A stretch of DNA of 64,000 nt, from the NCBI GenBank assembly GCA_002411015.1, contig DHPY01000008.1:1302-65301 (forward strand), given 5' to 3'. Of the stretch, positions 1 to 8,394 are shown one piece after another. Source of the stretch: Armatimonadetes bacterium UBA5352 (lineage in GTDB: Bacteria; Armatimonadota; Zipacnadia; Zipacnadales; UBA5352). A program made the position numbers and the translations under genes. The notes below the pieces were generated by a model. That model did not search any database, was not told the DNA's origin, and worked only from the letters and a program-made list of their open reading frames with translations. Within the stretch, counting starts at the first letter, position 1. Each line of letters begins with the position of its first letter.

Positions 1-250
1 GGCGCGCCTCCCTCCTCGCGCCGCCAAACGACAGGCGGCGCTCGGAGCGGCCCCTCCACGACAGGATAGCGACCGCCGGGTAACGATGTGCGTAATGCCG
101 AGCTTCACGAGCCGGCGTACGCCACGAAGGTATCCGCAGAGCAGCGGTGAATTATCTCCGTCCTTCTTCGCGATCGGGCGATCATGAGCGATCGCGAGGG
201 GCGCCTGTCTCACGCCGCAGGATGCTTCGGCATGGGGAGAGCCCGATCTG
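1..250. other. Left-edge stretch without a recognisable gene
   Basis: No frame shows a recognisable protein. An inverted repeat (8-bp arms at 18-25 and 34-41, 8-nt loop) could be the terminator of a gene lying off the left edge, but there is no T-run. The rest appears to be the upstream region of the UroD-like gene that starts at 251. Confidence 0.4.
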
Positions 251-1444
251 ATGACCTCACGCGAGCGTGTCGTGGCCGCACTGGAGCACCGCCAGCCGGA
301 TCGAGTTCCCGTGGACCTCGGGGCCTCCGAATCATCGGGCATCATGGGCATCGCCTACAACCGCCTGAAGGCTCACCTCGGCCTGCAGGGCCGCACGCAG
401 ATCTACGACCTCAGCCAGATGATCGCGAAGGTCGAGGAGCCTGTGCTCGATGTCATCGGCGCGGATGCGCTGCCGCTGCTGATCGAGCCGCGCACCTGGC
501 GGCCGTGGACGCTCCAGGATGGCACGCCGTGCGAGGTGCCCGCGCGGCTGGAGATCGTCGAGTGGCAGGGCGGCTGGGCGGTGCCGGGGAGCGACGGCCT
601 GCCCGCAGCCTACTGCCCGCCGGGCGGCTACTACTTCGACCCGGTGAACCCGCCGCTTGAGGACGCGTCCTCGGCCGACGACATCGAGGCCGGCATCGCC
701 CACCTGGAGAGCTTCGACTGGCCCGGCTACCTCGATGAGAGCTACGATGACCTCGCCCGCAAGGCCCGCTGCCTCCACAACGAGACCGATCGCTGCATCG
801 TCGCGAACCTCTGGGTGCACGTCTTCGCGGCGGGGCAAATCCTGCGCGGCTTCGCGAACTTCATGATGGACCTCGCGGGCGACAAGCTCCTGGCGCACCA
901 CCTGATGGGGCGGCTCGTGGACTGCTACGCGCCGCGGGTGGAGGCCTACATCGAGGCGGTCGGCGAGCACGTGGATGTCATCCAGGTCAACGATGACCTC
1001 GGCACGCAGAATGGCACGCAGATCTCGCCGGATCTGTATCGCGAGATGGTGAAGCCCTACCACCGGCGGCTGTGGGGGATGATCAAGCGGCTCTCGGGCA
1101 AGCCGCTGCTGCTGCACTCCTGCGGCTCGATCTACGACCTGATCCCGGACCTGATCGAGATCGGGGTGGACGCGATCAACCCCGTGCAGGTCTCGGCGGC
1201 GAAGATGGACGGGGCGGTGCTCAAGCGCGAGTTCGGCCGCGACCTGACCTTCTGGGGCGGCGGCTGCGATACCCAGCACGTGCTCGGCGGCGGCACGCCG
1301 GAGCAGGTGCGGGACGAGGTGCGGCATCGCGTCGAGCAGTTCGCCGAGGATGGCGGCTTCGTCTTCTGCCAGGTCCACAACATCCAGCACAACGTCCCGC
1401 CCGAGAACGTGATGGCGATGTACGAGGCGCTGGGTGATCTGTAG
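251..1444 (+). CDS. Uroporphyrinogen decarboxylase (UroD/MtaA-like) family protein
   Basis: 397 aa cytoplasmic protein. It opens with the family-typical 'MTSRERVVAALEHRQPDRVPVD' style N-terminus, and near residue 285 carries an HSCG motif followed by a 'lip.lieiGvdainPvq' stretch. This is the pattern of UroD-like methyltransferases (MtaA/CmuA relatives), in which the His and Cys bind zinc. It is not a classical HemE, which lacks the HSCG segment, so a role in corrinoid-linked methyl transfer or demethylation is the best family-level guess; the substrate is unknown. The ATG at 251 is favoured because it begins the conserved N-terminus. The next gene downstream is a broken LmbE fragment, so no operon partner helps with function. 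Confidence 0.8.
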   Translation: MTSRERVVAALEHRQPDRVPVDLGASESSGIMGIAYNRLKAHLGLQGRTQIYDLSQMIAKVEEPVLDVIGADALPLLIEPRTWRPWTLQDGTPCEVPARLEIVEWQGGWAVPGSDGLPAAYCPPGGYYFDPVNPPLEDASSADDIEAGIAHLESFDWPGYLDESYDDLARKARCLHNETDRCIVANLWVHVFAAGQILRGFANFMMDLAGDKLLAHHLMGRLVDCYAPRVEAYIEAVGEHVDVIQVNDDLGTQNGTQISPDLYREMVKPYHRRLWGMIKRLSGKPLLLHSCGSIYDLIPDLIEIGVDAINPVQVSAAKMDGAVLKREFGRDLTFWGGGCDTQHVLGGGTPEQVRDEVRHRVEQFAEDGGFVFCQVHNIQHNVPPENVMAMYEALGDL

Positions 1445-1484
1445 GAGCGAGATGCGAGGGCGACCTGGACGACGACTGCCGCCG

Positions 1485-1519
1485 TTCCCAGTTGCCAATT
1501 CCCGATTGCCCATTCCCGC
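1485..1519. repeat. Degenerate heptamer tandem repeat (5 units)
   Basis: Five consecutive 7-nt units, TTCCCAG, TTGCCAA, TTCCCGA, TTGCCCA, TTCCCGC, fill 1485-1519 without gaps. The period is exactly 7 and C4-C5 are kept in all units. A related array in the opposite orientation lies at 13515-13563. Confidence 0.7.
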
Positions 1520-1541
1520 CGCTCGCACTGGAGGCGTTCCC

Positions 1542-1706
1542 ATGTCCACCGACCCCCTCCGCATCCTCATCTTCGGCGCGCACCCCGATGACTGCGACCT
1601 GCGCTGCGGCGGCATGGCGCTCAAGTGGCGCGCGCTCGGCCATGAGGTGAAGTTCATCTCGATGGCCAACGGTGACACCGGCCACCATGAGATGGGTGGT
1701 GGGCCG
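1542..1706 (+). pseudogene. N-terminal fragment of an LmbE/PIG-L family deacetylase
   Basis: From the ATG at 1542 the frame encodes about 55 residues of a typical PIG-L/LmbE deacetylase: 'RILIFGAHPDDCDLRCGG' with the zinc-binding HPDD motif, then 'FISMANGDTGHHEMGGGP'. After the GGGP (codon at 1704-1706) the similarity stops abruptly, and the frame runs on as low-complexity Arg-rich sequence to 2048. The family needs about 230-250 residues, so this cannot be functional. The matching C-terminal piece sits immediately downstream on the other strand. Confidence 0.75.
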
Positions 1707-1838
1707 GTCGAAGACGTCGTCGGTATCGACCGCGACCGTCGGCACGCAGGGCGTCGGGTCGGTGAAGCTGTCGTACGTGTAGCCGAGCGCCGGCGAGCGG
1801 TCGAGCGCCGGCGTCAGCGCCATCACGTTCGGCACCGT
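1707..1838 (-). pseudogene. Inverted C-terminal fragment of the LmbE/PIG-L deacetylase
   Basis: Read on the minus strand, this stretch encodes 'TVPNVMALTPALDRSPALGY', then 'TYDSFTDPTPCVPTVAVD' and 'TDDVFDR'. It resembles the LmbE C-terminal segment, where TVPN and VDxDDVxDR recur. It abuts the N-terminal fragment head to head at about 1706, and the middle of the gene is missing. Upstream of TVPN the frame soon hits a stop and has no start. The right end lies about 9 nt from half of a palindromic repeat (1847-1870). Confidence 0.65.
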
Positions 1839-1983
1839 GCAGCCGTGGCAGGATGCCCGTCGCTACGAACGATACGGCCTACGGCGACGTCGCGCCGCCC
1901 TGGAGAGGCCGCCCGAGCTTCCGCTTCGCGGCGCAAGGGTCCCGCAAGGGCTATCGTCTGGCCCTGCGGTAGGTTCTGGATCA

Positions 1984-2042
1984 GTGCAGGCGAGGCGCCT
2001 CGAATCGCCCTCGACGAGGCGCCTCTCCCGCTTCGCCTGCAC
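1984..2042 (-). terminator. Extended hairpin downstream of the CBM9 protein gene
   Basis: The outer arms GTGCAGGCGA (1984-1993) and its near complement (2033-2042) enclose two copies of the self-complementary GAGGCGCCTC. The structure begins 3 nt after the stop codon of the minus-strand gene at 2045, as expected for a terminator, but no U-tract is present. Confidence 0.5.
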
Positions 2043-2044
2043 CC

Positions 2045-5000
2045 TTAGCGCAGCACAACTACCTCGTAGCCATGCGGCCCCAGTTCGACCTGGTTCGTCC
2101 GGCCGCCGGCGGTGACGCTCACCTGTTTCGGCTCATCCACGAAGCTCAGCAGCAGCACGTGGATGCGGCCGTCGTGCTCGAAGGCTGCCCAGTCGCCCGC
2201 GGGTATGCCCTCGACCGTGACCCGCTCATCACAGCGCAGATTATCTCGCAGCCACGCCTCATTCTCCGCGATGAACTCGGTGGCCTCCGAGGTCGCGTAG
2301 AATGAGCCGCCCTCCATCGGCGCGAGGTGCCAGATCAGCACGCCGGTGCAGCCGCTCCAGACGAACTGGCGCAGCAGCCGATTGCGCCAGGTGCGCATGT
2401 TCGGCGTGGCGCGGGAGTCGTCGCGGTGCGAGAGATACCACATCTCGCCGCCCATCAGCGGCTTGCCGCCCATCGCCTCCAGAGTGGCCCGGACGGTGTC
2501 GAGCGAGCCGCCATAGCCGGCGATCGCCATGTCAATGCTCGGCTGCATCAGCGCCCAATCAACGCCATAGTGCTCCATCGTGCGCTTCGACTGGAAGCCT
2601 GAGTAGACGGAGAACTCGAGGCCCGGGTCCACGGAGTGTACGGCCTCCGCGAGGATCGCCGCCGCGTCCGCGTTTTGCCGGCAGCGGAAGTTCACCCAGC
2701 GGTCCCGGTACTCGCCAAGCAGCGTCTCGGGCGTAAGCTGCGCGTCATCGGGCACATCCTCGCGCTGGCGGAAGGCCTCCATGCAGCGCTCGCAGGTACA
2801 GAAGGTAGGCGGGTCCACCACCGGCTGCTCGAGGTCCCAGTTCACGTTCGAGCAGGTCTCGGCGGCGACAGAGGTCCGGACCCATTCCTGGAGCATTCGC
2901 CGGAGCTCAGCGCCCTCGTCCGAGAGCATCCAGGTGGGGCAGAAGAAGCTGGTCTCGCGATTGCCCTGGAAGCTGAGGGCGCGGGACTCGGGGTGCTCGT
3001 CGGCGAATGCGCGCATCTCCTCGCCGACGGGGTTCCAGCCGGCCCAGGGCAGGTGGTAGATGACCTTCAGCCCGCGCGGGAGCAGCGCCTGCGCAACGTT
3101 TGTGCCGGAGTTGCCCCAGATCCAGGTCATCCCGGAGGCCCAGGTGTTGTCCGCCCAGGCCTGCACAACCTCCGGCGCGGTGACGCCTCGCGAGCCGTAA
3201 CAGGGGGTGATGCGCGCGCTCTGCGGCCGCACGTTGCGCAGCGGCGGCAGGGCCTGCGCGCTGCTGCGCCGGGGGATCTCGGTGACCAGGCCATCGAGCA
3301 CCTGGCAGGCGGTGTAGATCGGCAGCGGCGCGTCGCCGAGGCTGCGCGGGGCCTCAAAGAGCAGCCCAAGCTGCGGCTTCGCGCTCGGCGAGACGAGGTC
3401 CTCGCACTTCACGTCCATCTCCACCACGTAGCGCTCGCCAGGCGTGACCGGGATCACATCCTCCTGGTCCACCCAGAGCGCGTTTTGTTTGTCCACGTCC
3501 TGCGGGCGGCAGACCATCTTCACACAGAGCGAACCCTCCGGCCCCTCCGGCTGCAGCTTGCTGTTGCTGCCCCACGCGGGCTCATCGAAGCTGCCCATCT
3601 TCAGCAGGTTCTCGTCGCTTTCAGCACGGCGGAAGACGAGGTTGTCCACCCAGAAGGTCCCCGTGATCCCGCGGCCCTGCCACTTGATGATAAGGGGGTG
3701 CACGCTGTAGGCGTTGTCGGGGGCGATGACCTCCATGGACATGTGTCGCCAGTCGTGGGTCCCGCCGGAGGTGAGGCTTGGCTCATAGGCGGTGGTGGTG
3801 TTGTTCTCGCTGCCCCAGCGCAGCGAGATCTCCATCCCCTCGCCCGGCAGGCTGTCGTAGTCCACGTGGTAGCGCGTCATCGCTACTCCGCCGTCGCTCC
3901 AGCTATCGGCCGCCGAGGCCTTCAGCGCCGAGCCGTCCGCCTCTGCACCGCGGAGCTGCAGGGCGGAGGGCACGTCCACGACCATCCGGTAGCCCTCGGT
4001 CGGCACGCCCGCGGGGACGTGCGCATAGAGGCGCATGAGCTGCCGCGAGCCGCGCGGGATGAAGAACGTGTCGGCGTTCGGGAAGAGCTGCGGCTTCGGC
4101 TCACCGGCGTAGAGGCCGCAGACGAGCCACTGCCGCTCCGCGCCACCGGGCCATGCGCCGGCAGCGGGGAGCCATCCCTCGCCGGGAAGCTCCTGTGTCC
4201 ACGCGCCCTCCGGCTCGTCAGTGCGCATCAGCCACCGCACGGGCAGGGATCGCCCGCCGACGGTGATCGCTGGCGCCACCGACGGCTCGTCGCCTCGGGC
4301 GGTCGCCCGGAGAGCGAGGATGTTCAGGCCGGGCTGAAGATCCAGCCCAACCGCCTCACCCGGAGCGAGGGCAGTTCCGTTGAGCCACGCTCTGGCAGAG
4401 GCCTCGCGCAGGCCCACGCTCAGCACCACCGGATCGCCCTCGACCGCAAGCGGGATCGGCGCCGAGCGCTGCACGACCGTCCCGCCATCGGAGAGCTCCC
4501 ATGTCACCGCGACGCTGCCCGCGGAGGCTGCGCCCGTGGGCAGCGGGAGCTGGAGCGACTGCGGGCCTGTGCCGCCCACGGAGCGCTGGACGGACTGACC
4601 GCCCGCGCTCGCGACCGCGGTGAATGATGGCGCCGCGCCGGTCAGCGTCGCATCGGCAACGATGGCGTCTCCGGCAAGCTGCAGGCTGACGTCGGTAGCG
4701 GTCGGTCCGGCGGGCGCGAAGCGCACCTCGCCGAACTGCGCGGGCTGATGGAACGCGCCCTGCAGGCCGCTCCAGGTGGACGATTCCGGGACGGCGGTGC
4801 GGTTGCGGCAGAAGTTCATGCGCCACGTGCCCTCCGGCAGGCCGCCGATGCTGGCGAGGCCGATGGCAAGCTCGAAGGTGTAGCTGGACTCGCCGCGCCG
4901 GGCCGCGACCTCGCAGTCTCCGTTCCAGGCGCCATCCATCCCTTTACCATCGTAGAGCGCGCCGTTGGAGTTCACCGCGAGTTGATAGTAGTTGGCATCG

Positions 5001-5362
5001 CCGGGCTGGATGAAGATCTCGACGCAGTCGTCGCGGAAGATCGCCCCGTCGCGGTCGGTCGCTTCGGCCTTCACGCTGTCGAGCATGTTCAGGCGCGGGT
5101 CGAGGTTCGGCTCCATGGCCTCAACGGCAATGTAGAGCCGCTCGCGGTCGAAGCTCACCCGCGCGACCGTCTGCGCCTCAGGGAGCGCGTCGCGACCCCA
5201 GAGGACGAAGGCCGAGGTGGGTGCCGCAGCCTGCCAGCAGGGATCGGAGAGATCGCCATCGATGACCGGTGGTGTCGCGGCCTCATACGCGGTCAGCAGC
5301 GTGGCGGCGTGCAGCGTGGCGCAGCAGAGCAGGGCGATGGCGATCAGCATGAGACGTCGCAT
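2045..5362 (-). CDS. Large secreted protein with CBM9-like domain and TIM-barrel-like C-terminal region
   Basis: 1105 aa with a clear Sec signal peptide (residues 1-19, ending LHAA). Residues about 25-210 look like a carbohydrate-binding family 9 domain: 'PPVIDGDLSDPCWQAA', then 'RDDCVEIFI' and a closing 'WRMNFCRNR'. The middle is beta-rich. Residues about 520-700 resemble a jelly-roll binding domain. From about 720 to 1020 comes a Trp-rich region with a CxxC pair ('CTCERCMEAF') and 'GKPLMGGEMWYLSH', which reads like a (beta/alpha)8 glycosidase-type barrel, ending in a small beta domain. No GH family can be assigned by eye. It is monocistronic and divergent from the small membrane protein at 5502. 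Probably an extracellular polysaccharide-binding or degrading protein. Confidence 0.8.
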   Translation of the reverse strand: MRRLMLIAIALLCCATLHAATLLTAYEAATPPVIDGDLSDPCWQAAAPTSAFVLWGRDALPEAQTVARVSFDRERLYIAVEAMEPNLDPRLNMLDSVKAEATDRDGAIFRDDCVEIFIQPGDANYYQLAVNSNGALYDGKGMDGAWNGDCEVAARRGESSYTFELAIGLASIGGLPEGTWRMNFCRNRTAVPESSTWSGLQGAFHQPAQFGEVRFAPAGPTATDVSLQLAGDAIVADATLTGAAPSFTAVASAGGQSVQRSVGGTGPQSLQLPLPTGAASAGSVAVTWELSDGGTVVQRSAPIPLAVEGDPVVLSVGLREASARAWLNGTALAPGEAVGLDLQPGLNILALRATARGDEPSVAPAITVGGRSLPVRWLMRTDEPEGAWTQELPGEGWLPAAGAWPGGAERQWLVCGLYAGEPKPQLFPNADTFFIPRGSRQLMRLYAHVPAGVPTEGYRMVVDVPSALQLRGAEADGSALKASAADSWSDGGVAMTRYHVDYDSLPGEGMEISLRWGSENNTTTAYEPSLTSGGTHDWRHMSMEVIAPDNAYSVHPLIIKWQGRGITGTFWVDNLVFRRAESDENLLKMGSFDEPAWGSNSKLQPEGPEGSLCVKMVCRPQDVDKQNALWVDQEDVIPVTPGERYVVEMDVKCEDLVSPSAKPQLGLLFEAPRSLGDAPLPIYTACQVLDGLVTEIPRRSSAQALPPLRNVRPQSARITPCYGSRGVTAPEVVQAWADNTWASGMTWIWGNSGTNVAQALLPRGLKVIYHLPWAGWNPVGEEMRAFADEHPESRALSFQGNRETSFFCPTWMLSDEGAELRRMLQEWVRTSVAAETCSNVNWDLEQPVVDPPTFCTCERCMEAFRQREDVPDDAQLTPETLLGEYRDRWVNFRCRQNADAAAILAEAVHSVDPGLEFSVYSGFQSKRTMEHYGVDWALMQPSIDMAIAGYGGSLDTVRATLEAMGGKPLMGGEMWYLSHRDDSRATPNMRTWRNRLLRQFVWSGCTGVLIWHLAPMEGGSFYATSEATEFIAENEAWLRDNLRCDERVTVEGIPAGDWAAFEHDGRIHVLLLSFVDEPKQVSVTAGGRTNQVELGPHGYEVVVLR

Positions 5363-5501
5363 GAGAGCGGCTCCCTCGCGGTGACATAGCGCACGCGATG
5401 GGCTTCGCCACGTGAGCGCCCGATGCCTTCGCGTGCAGGAACTCCATGCCGCATCGGCAAAGGGTCTACCGGGGCATTACGCATGTGTGGAGGCGATGGG
5501 G

Positions 5502-5900
5502 ATGGTTGTCTCGATCATAGTGTGGGTGCTCATCGGTGCGTGCATCGGTTGGATCACCAGCGTCCTGTGGAAGCACCCGCAGGGCTGCGTCATGGACGGG
5601 ATCATCGCGGTTCTTGCGATGATCGCGGGCGCCATCATATACGGAGCCATCGCTGGGCCCGGAGAGCTGCTGGATCTCGGCGTGTTCAGCCTGCTATCGG
5701 GCATCGTGCTGGCCTTCATTGCACTCGCGGTGGCGCGCGGGTGGCGCACGGACGTGGAGGCGCGGACGGTACCGCCCGGCGAGGCAGAGGGTTGGGAGCC
5801 TGAGGACGCACCGCCCGCTCCAACACGGCATCTCCGCGAGCAGGTGGGAGATGAGGAGACCACTTCTCGCGATGCCTCTGCCGATGAGCGGCCGGTGTAG
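5502..5900 (+). CDS. Small membrane protein, GlsB/YeaQ/YmgE-like
   Basis: 132 aa. The ATG at 5502 is preferred: GGAGG at 5489-5493 sits 8 nt upstream, whereas the ATG at 5496 would be only 2 nt away. Three hydrophobic segments (residues about 3-22, 30-52, 58-80) with 'IGWITSVLWKHPQGCVMDGI' match the general pattern of the transglycosylase-associated / stress-response GlsB family, followed by an acidic, charged cytoplasmic tail of about 50 residues that family members usually lack. A second, canonical member follows at 6024, so this looks like a diverged tandem paralogue. Confidence 0.6.
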   Translation: MVVSIIVWVLIGACIGWITSVLWKHPQGCVMDGIIAVLAMIAGAIIYGAIAGPGELLDLGVFSLLSGIVLAFIALAVARGWRTDVEARTVPPGEAEGWEPEDAPPAPTRHLREQVGDEETTSRDASADERPV

Positions 5901-6023
5901 CGGCGCCATCAGCACGTTGACGATCGTGCAGGAAGCGCGGGACCGCGCCTTGAAGGATGAAGCGTGGTCTGATAGCGGGCAGGCGGCGAGGACGGCGTGC
6001 ACCCGCGTGGGAAGGGGATGGCT

Positions 6024-6284
6024 ATGGGCATTCTGGGCTGGATCATCATCGGTGGGCTGGCAGGCTGGATCGCTTCGCTGCTTATGGGCGAATCACAGGG
6101 CTGCCTGATGGACGTCGTGGTGGGCGTCATTGGCGCATTCATCGGCGGCGCTGTCTTCACCATGCTGACAGGCGCTGGCTTCACCGGTTTCAACCTCTGG
6201 AGCCTCGTCGTGGCAGTCATCGGCGCGGTCATCTTCATCGCGATCCTGCGCGCGATCCGCGGCCGACCAGGCCCGGGCGTGTAG
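6024..6284 (+). CDS. GlsB/YeaQ/YmgE family stress-response membrane protein
   Basis: 86 aa, three transmembrane segments. 'GILGWIIIGGLAGWIASLLM' followed by 'GCLMDVVVGVIGAFIGG' is the classic family pattern, with Gly-rich helices and a short basic C-terminus. The ATG at 6024 is chosen because the AAGGGG just upstream has proper spacing to it; the ATG at 6018 is too close. Family members are small inner-membrane proteins linked to general stress, with unknown biochemistry. It shares the 'QGC(L/V)MD' loop with the upstream paralogue. Confidence 0.8.
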   Translation: MGILGWIIIGGLAGWIASLLMGESQGCLMDVVVGVIGAFIGGAVFTMLTGAGFTGFNLWSLVVAVIGAVIFIAILRAIRGRPGPGV

Positions 6285-6426
6285 AACGCTCCGATCTCGT
6301 GACTGCTCAGAGCTCCCGACCATCGCTGATCGCGGGCTCGATATCCATGTACGGCCAGGAGGTCCCTCTCGATCCGACGCACAACTACCCCTGCATCTGC
6401 TACTGTGCGCCTTCGAGGTGGTCTCG

Positions 6427-8376
6427 ATGCTGCTGAGAGTGGTTGTGCTTCTGGCGCTGGTCCCGGTAGTCGCGACGGCGCAGGACCCGGCGGTGCTGGA
6501 CGTGGTCGGGCGTGGAGCTGAGGGCAGAGTCGCCTACGATGGCGGAGGGCGGCTCCGTTTCGAGGATGCCACGCTTGGCGCGCAGGTCGTTCACTACGAT
6601 GGCGACGGTGAACTGCTTCTGCCGCTCGCGATCGCCTACGAGGTCCTCGAACCCGCTCCGATCGTGCTGACCTCCAGCATGGGCACCGAATACTGGTACC
6701 TCTACCACTTCGATGACGCTACGCTCTCGGCGCTGTACACGCGCGAGAGCCTGGATCTGAGTGACCCGGGGATGCACATCGCTATGCCGCAGGACCTGCG
6801 CGCATGGTTCGGCGTGAACTACGGGCCGCTGCCCGCGCGCGGGCTGGTGGGCATCCGTGGCCGCTCGTACTTCCTGATCTCCCCCGCCGAGGGTGGCCCG
6901 TGGATTGACATCACCGATGCGCCCTCGTGGTTCGACCGCGGTGAGGTCGGCCGACCGCTCACCTTCACCCTCGCGGACCTCAGCAGCTACACGGTGCAGG
7001 TGGCGGAGGTTCAGTCTACCTGGGAGGCAGGTGGGCCGCTGCGCATGGAGGTCACCGTGACCGACGCGCAGGGCGACAGCTTCCCCGTGGTCAACGCGCC
7101 GCTGCAGCTCTCCGCCGGCGAGTGGGAGCTGCCGCTGAAGACCGAGTGGAGCCCGCTGAACGAGCCGACCGGCTGGATGCAGGCAACGCTCCCCGATGAG
7201 CTTCCCGACGAGATCAAGCTGTCCGGCGCGGTTATGCTGATGACCCTGCGCGGCCCGGAGCAGTGCCGGATGACCGGCACGATCGCGCGGGGTGAGGGGC
7301 TTGTCGGCTCGGCTGAGATGCAGGTCGCGCGCCGGGGCTATGAGCTGCCGCGCAATGCCGACGGGGCCATCCGCGAGACACGCTGGATCTGGGCCGCACC
7401 CACGGACATGGACAGCGCGGAGAAGATCGACCGCATGGTCGAGCGCTGCCGCGAGGCCGGGTTCAACGCCATCGTGCCGGACATCTTCCTGCGGAACACA
7501 TTCATGGCGAAGAGCCCGCTGATTCCCGCGACCGCCGGGACCTGGGCCGAGTTTGACCCGCTCGGCTACCTGATCGAGCGCGCGCACGCAGCGGGCATCG
7601 AGGTCCATCCGTGGTTCTGCGTGACCTACCGCGACCAGGCGTTCCGCGCGTGGTTCGAGCAGACCTACGGCCGGAACGTGGATGTGATCGGCGCAGATGG
7701 GACGCCTGCTGGCGAGCCCGCGGACGCGCATCGCGAGGAGTACCGCGACTTCGTGGTGGAGCTGATGGTTGGCGTCGCGCGCGACTATGACGTGGATGGC
7801 ATCCACCACGACTACATCCGCGTGATGGAGGACTGCTACTGCGCGGACTGCCGCGCGGAGTTCCAGGCGCAGTTCGGTGTGCCGCTGACGGAGGCGACTC
7901 CCGAGCAATGGACCGCGTGGCACCGGCAGCCGATCGGGGAGATCGTGCGGCGGACCGCGGAGGGGGTGCGGGAGGTGAAGCCCGGCGCAATCCTCTCAGC
8001 CGCGGTATTCGCCTCCCTGCCCGGCGGCGCCCGGCAGGGGCAGGACCCGGCGGAGTGGGCGCGTCGCGGCTGGGTGGACCTCGTCATCCCGATGGATTAC
8101 GCGATGCAGTCGTTGCGTGTGCGCGCGAACGAACGGCAGTTCCTCGATGCGCTCGATGACGACGACACGCTCGTGACCGGCCTGTCGCTCTATCAGCGGA
8201 CCGGGACCGAGGTCAACTCCCGGCCGCCGGAGCTTCTTCGCGAACAGATCGAGGTTGTGCGCTCGCTCGGCATCCACGGCTACTGCCTCTTCGCGTATCC
8301 GCACCTGAGCGATGAGCAGCTTGCGGTGCTGCGCGATGAGGTGAACGCGGAGCCCGCGGTGCCGTTCTACCGCTGA
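6427..8376 (+). CDS. Secreted family-10-like glycoside hydrolase (GHL10 type)
   Basis: 649 aa. The start ATG at 6427 follows GAGGTGG by about 5 nt and gives a clean signal peptide, 'MLLRVVVLLALVPVVATAQD'. Residues about 25-310 are beta-rich. From about 320 onward comes a barrel domain typical of the GHL10 (DUF187) family: 'RWIWAAPTDMDSAEKIDRMV', 'AGIEVHPWFC', 'YDVDGIHHDYIRV', 'LVIPMDYAMQS'. The 'DGIHHDYIR' strand carries the conserved acidic residue. It ends 18 nt before the convergent pyrD. Likely acts outside the cytoplasmic membrane on a glycan of unknown type. Confidence 0.8.
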   Translation: MLLRVVVLLALVPVVATAQDPAVLDVVGRGAEGRVAYDGGGRLRFEDATLGAQVVHYDGDGELLLPLAIAYEVLEPAPIVLTSSMGTEYWYLYHFDDATLSALYTRESLDLSDPGMHIAMPQDLRAWFGVNYGPLPARGLVGIRGRSYFLISPAEGGPWIDITDAPSWFDRGEVGRPLTFTLADLSSYTVQVAEVQSTWEAGGPLRMEVTVTDAQGDSFPVVNAPLQLSAGEWELPLKTEWSPLNEPTGWMQATLPDELPDEIKLSGAVMLMTLRGPEQCRMTGTIARGEGLVGSAEMQVARRGYELPRNADGAIRETRWIWAAPTDMDSAEKIDRMVERCREAGFNAIVPDIFLRNTFMAKSPLIPATAGTWAEFDPLGYLIERAHAAGIEVHPWFCVTYRDQAFRAWFEQTYGRNVDVIGADGTPAGEPADAHREEYRDFVVELMVGVARDYDVDGIHHDYIRVMEDCYCADCRAEFQAQFGVPLTEATPEQWTAWHRQPIGEIVRRTAEGVREVKPGAILSAAVFASLPGGARQGQDPAEWARRGWVDLVIPMDYAMQSLRVRANERQFLDALDDDDTLVTGLSLYQRTGTEVNSRPPELLREQIEVVRSLGIHGYCLFAYPHLSDEQLAVLRDEVNAEPAVPFYR

Positions 8377-8394
8377 CGGGCGGATGAGCGAGCA

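Noticed and set aside
2636..4627. 663-codon open frame on the plus strand
   Set aside because: Antisense to the CBM9 protein; no motif, composition typical of a shadow frame.
6400..7923. 507-codon minus-strand open frame
   Set aside because: Antisense to the GHL10-type gene, which has a signal peptide and family motifs.
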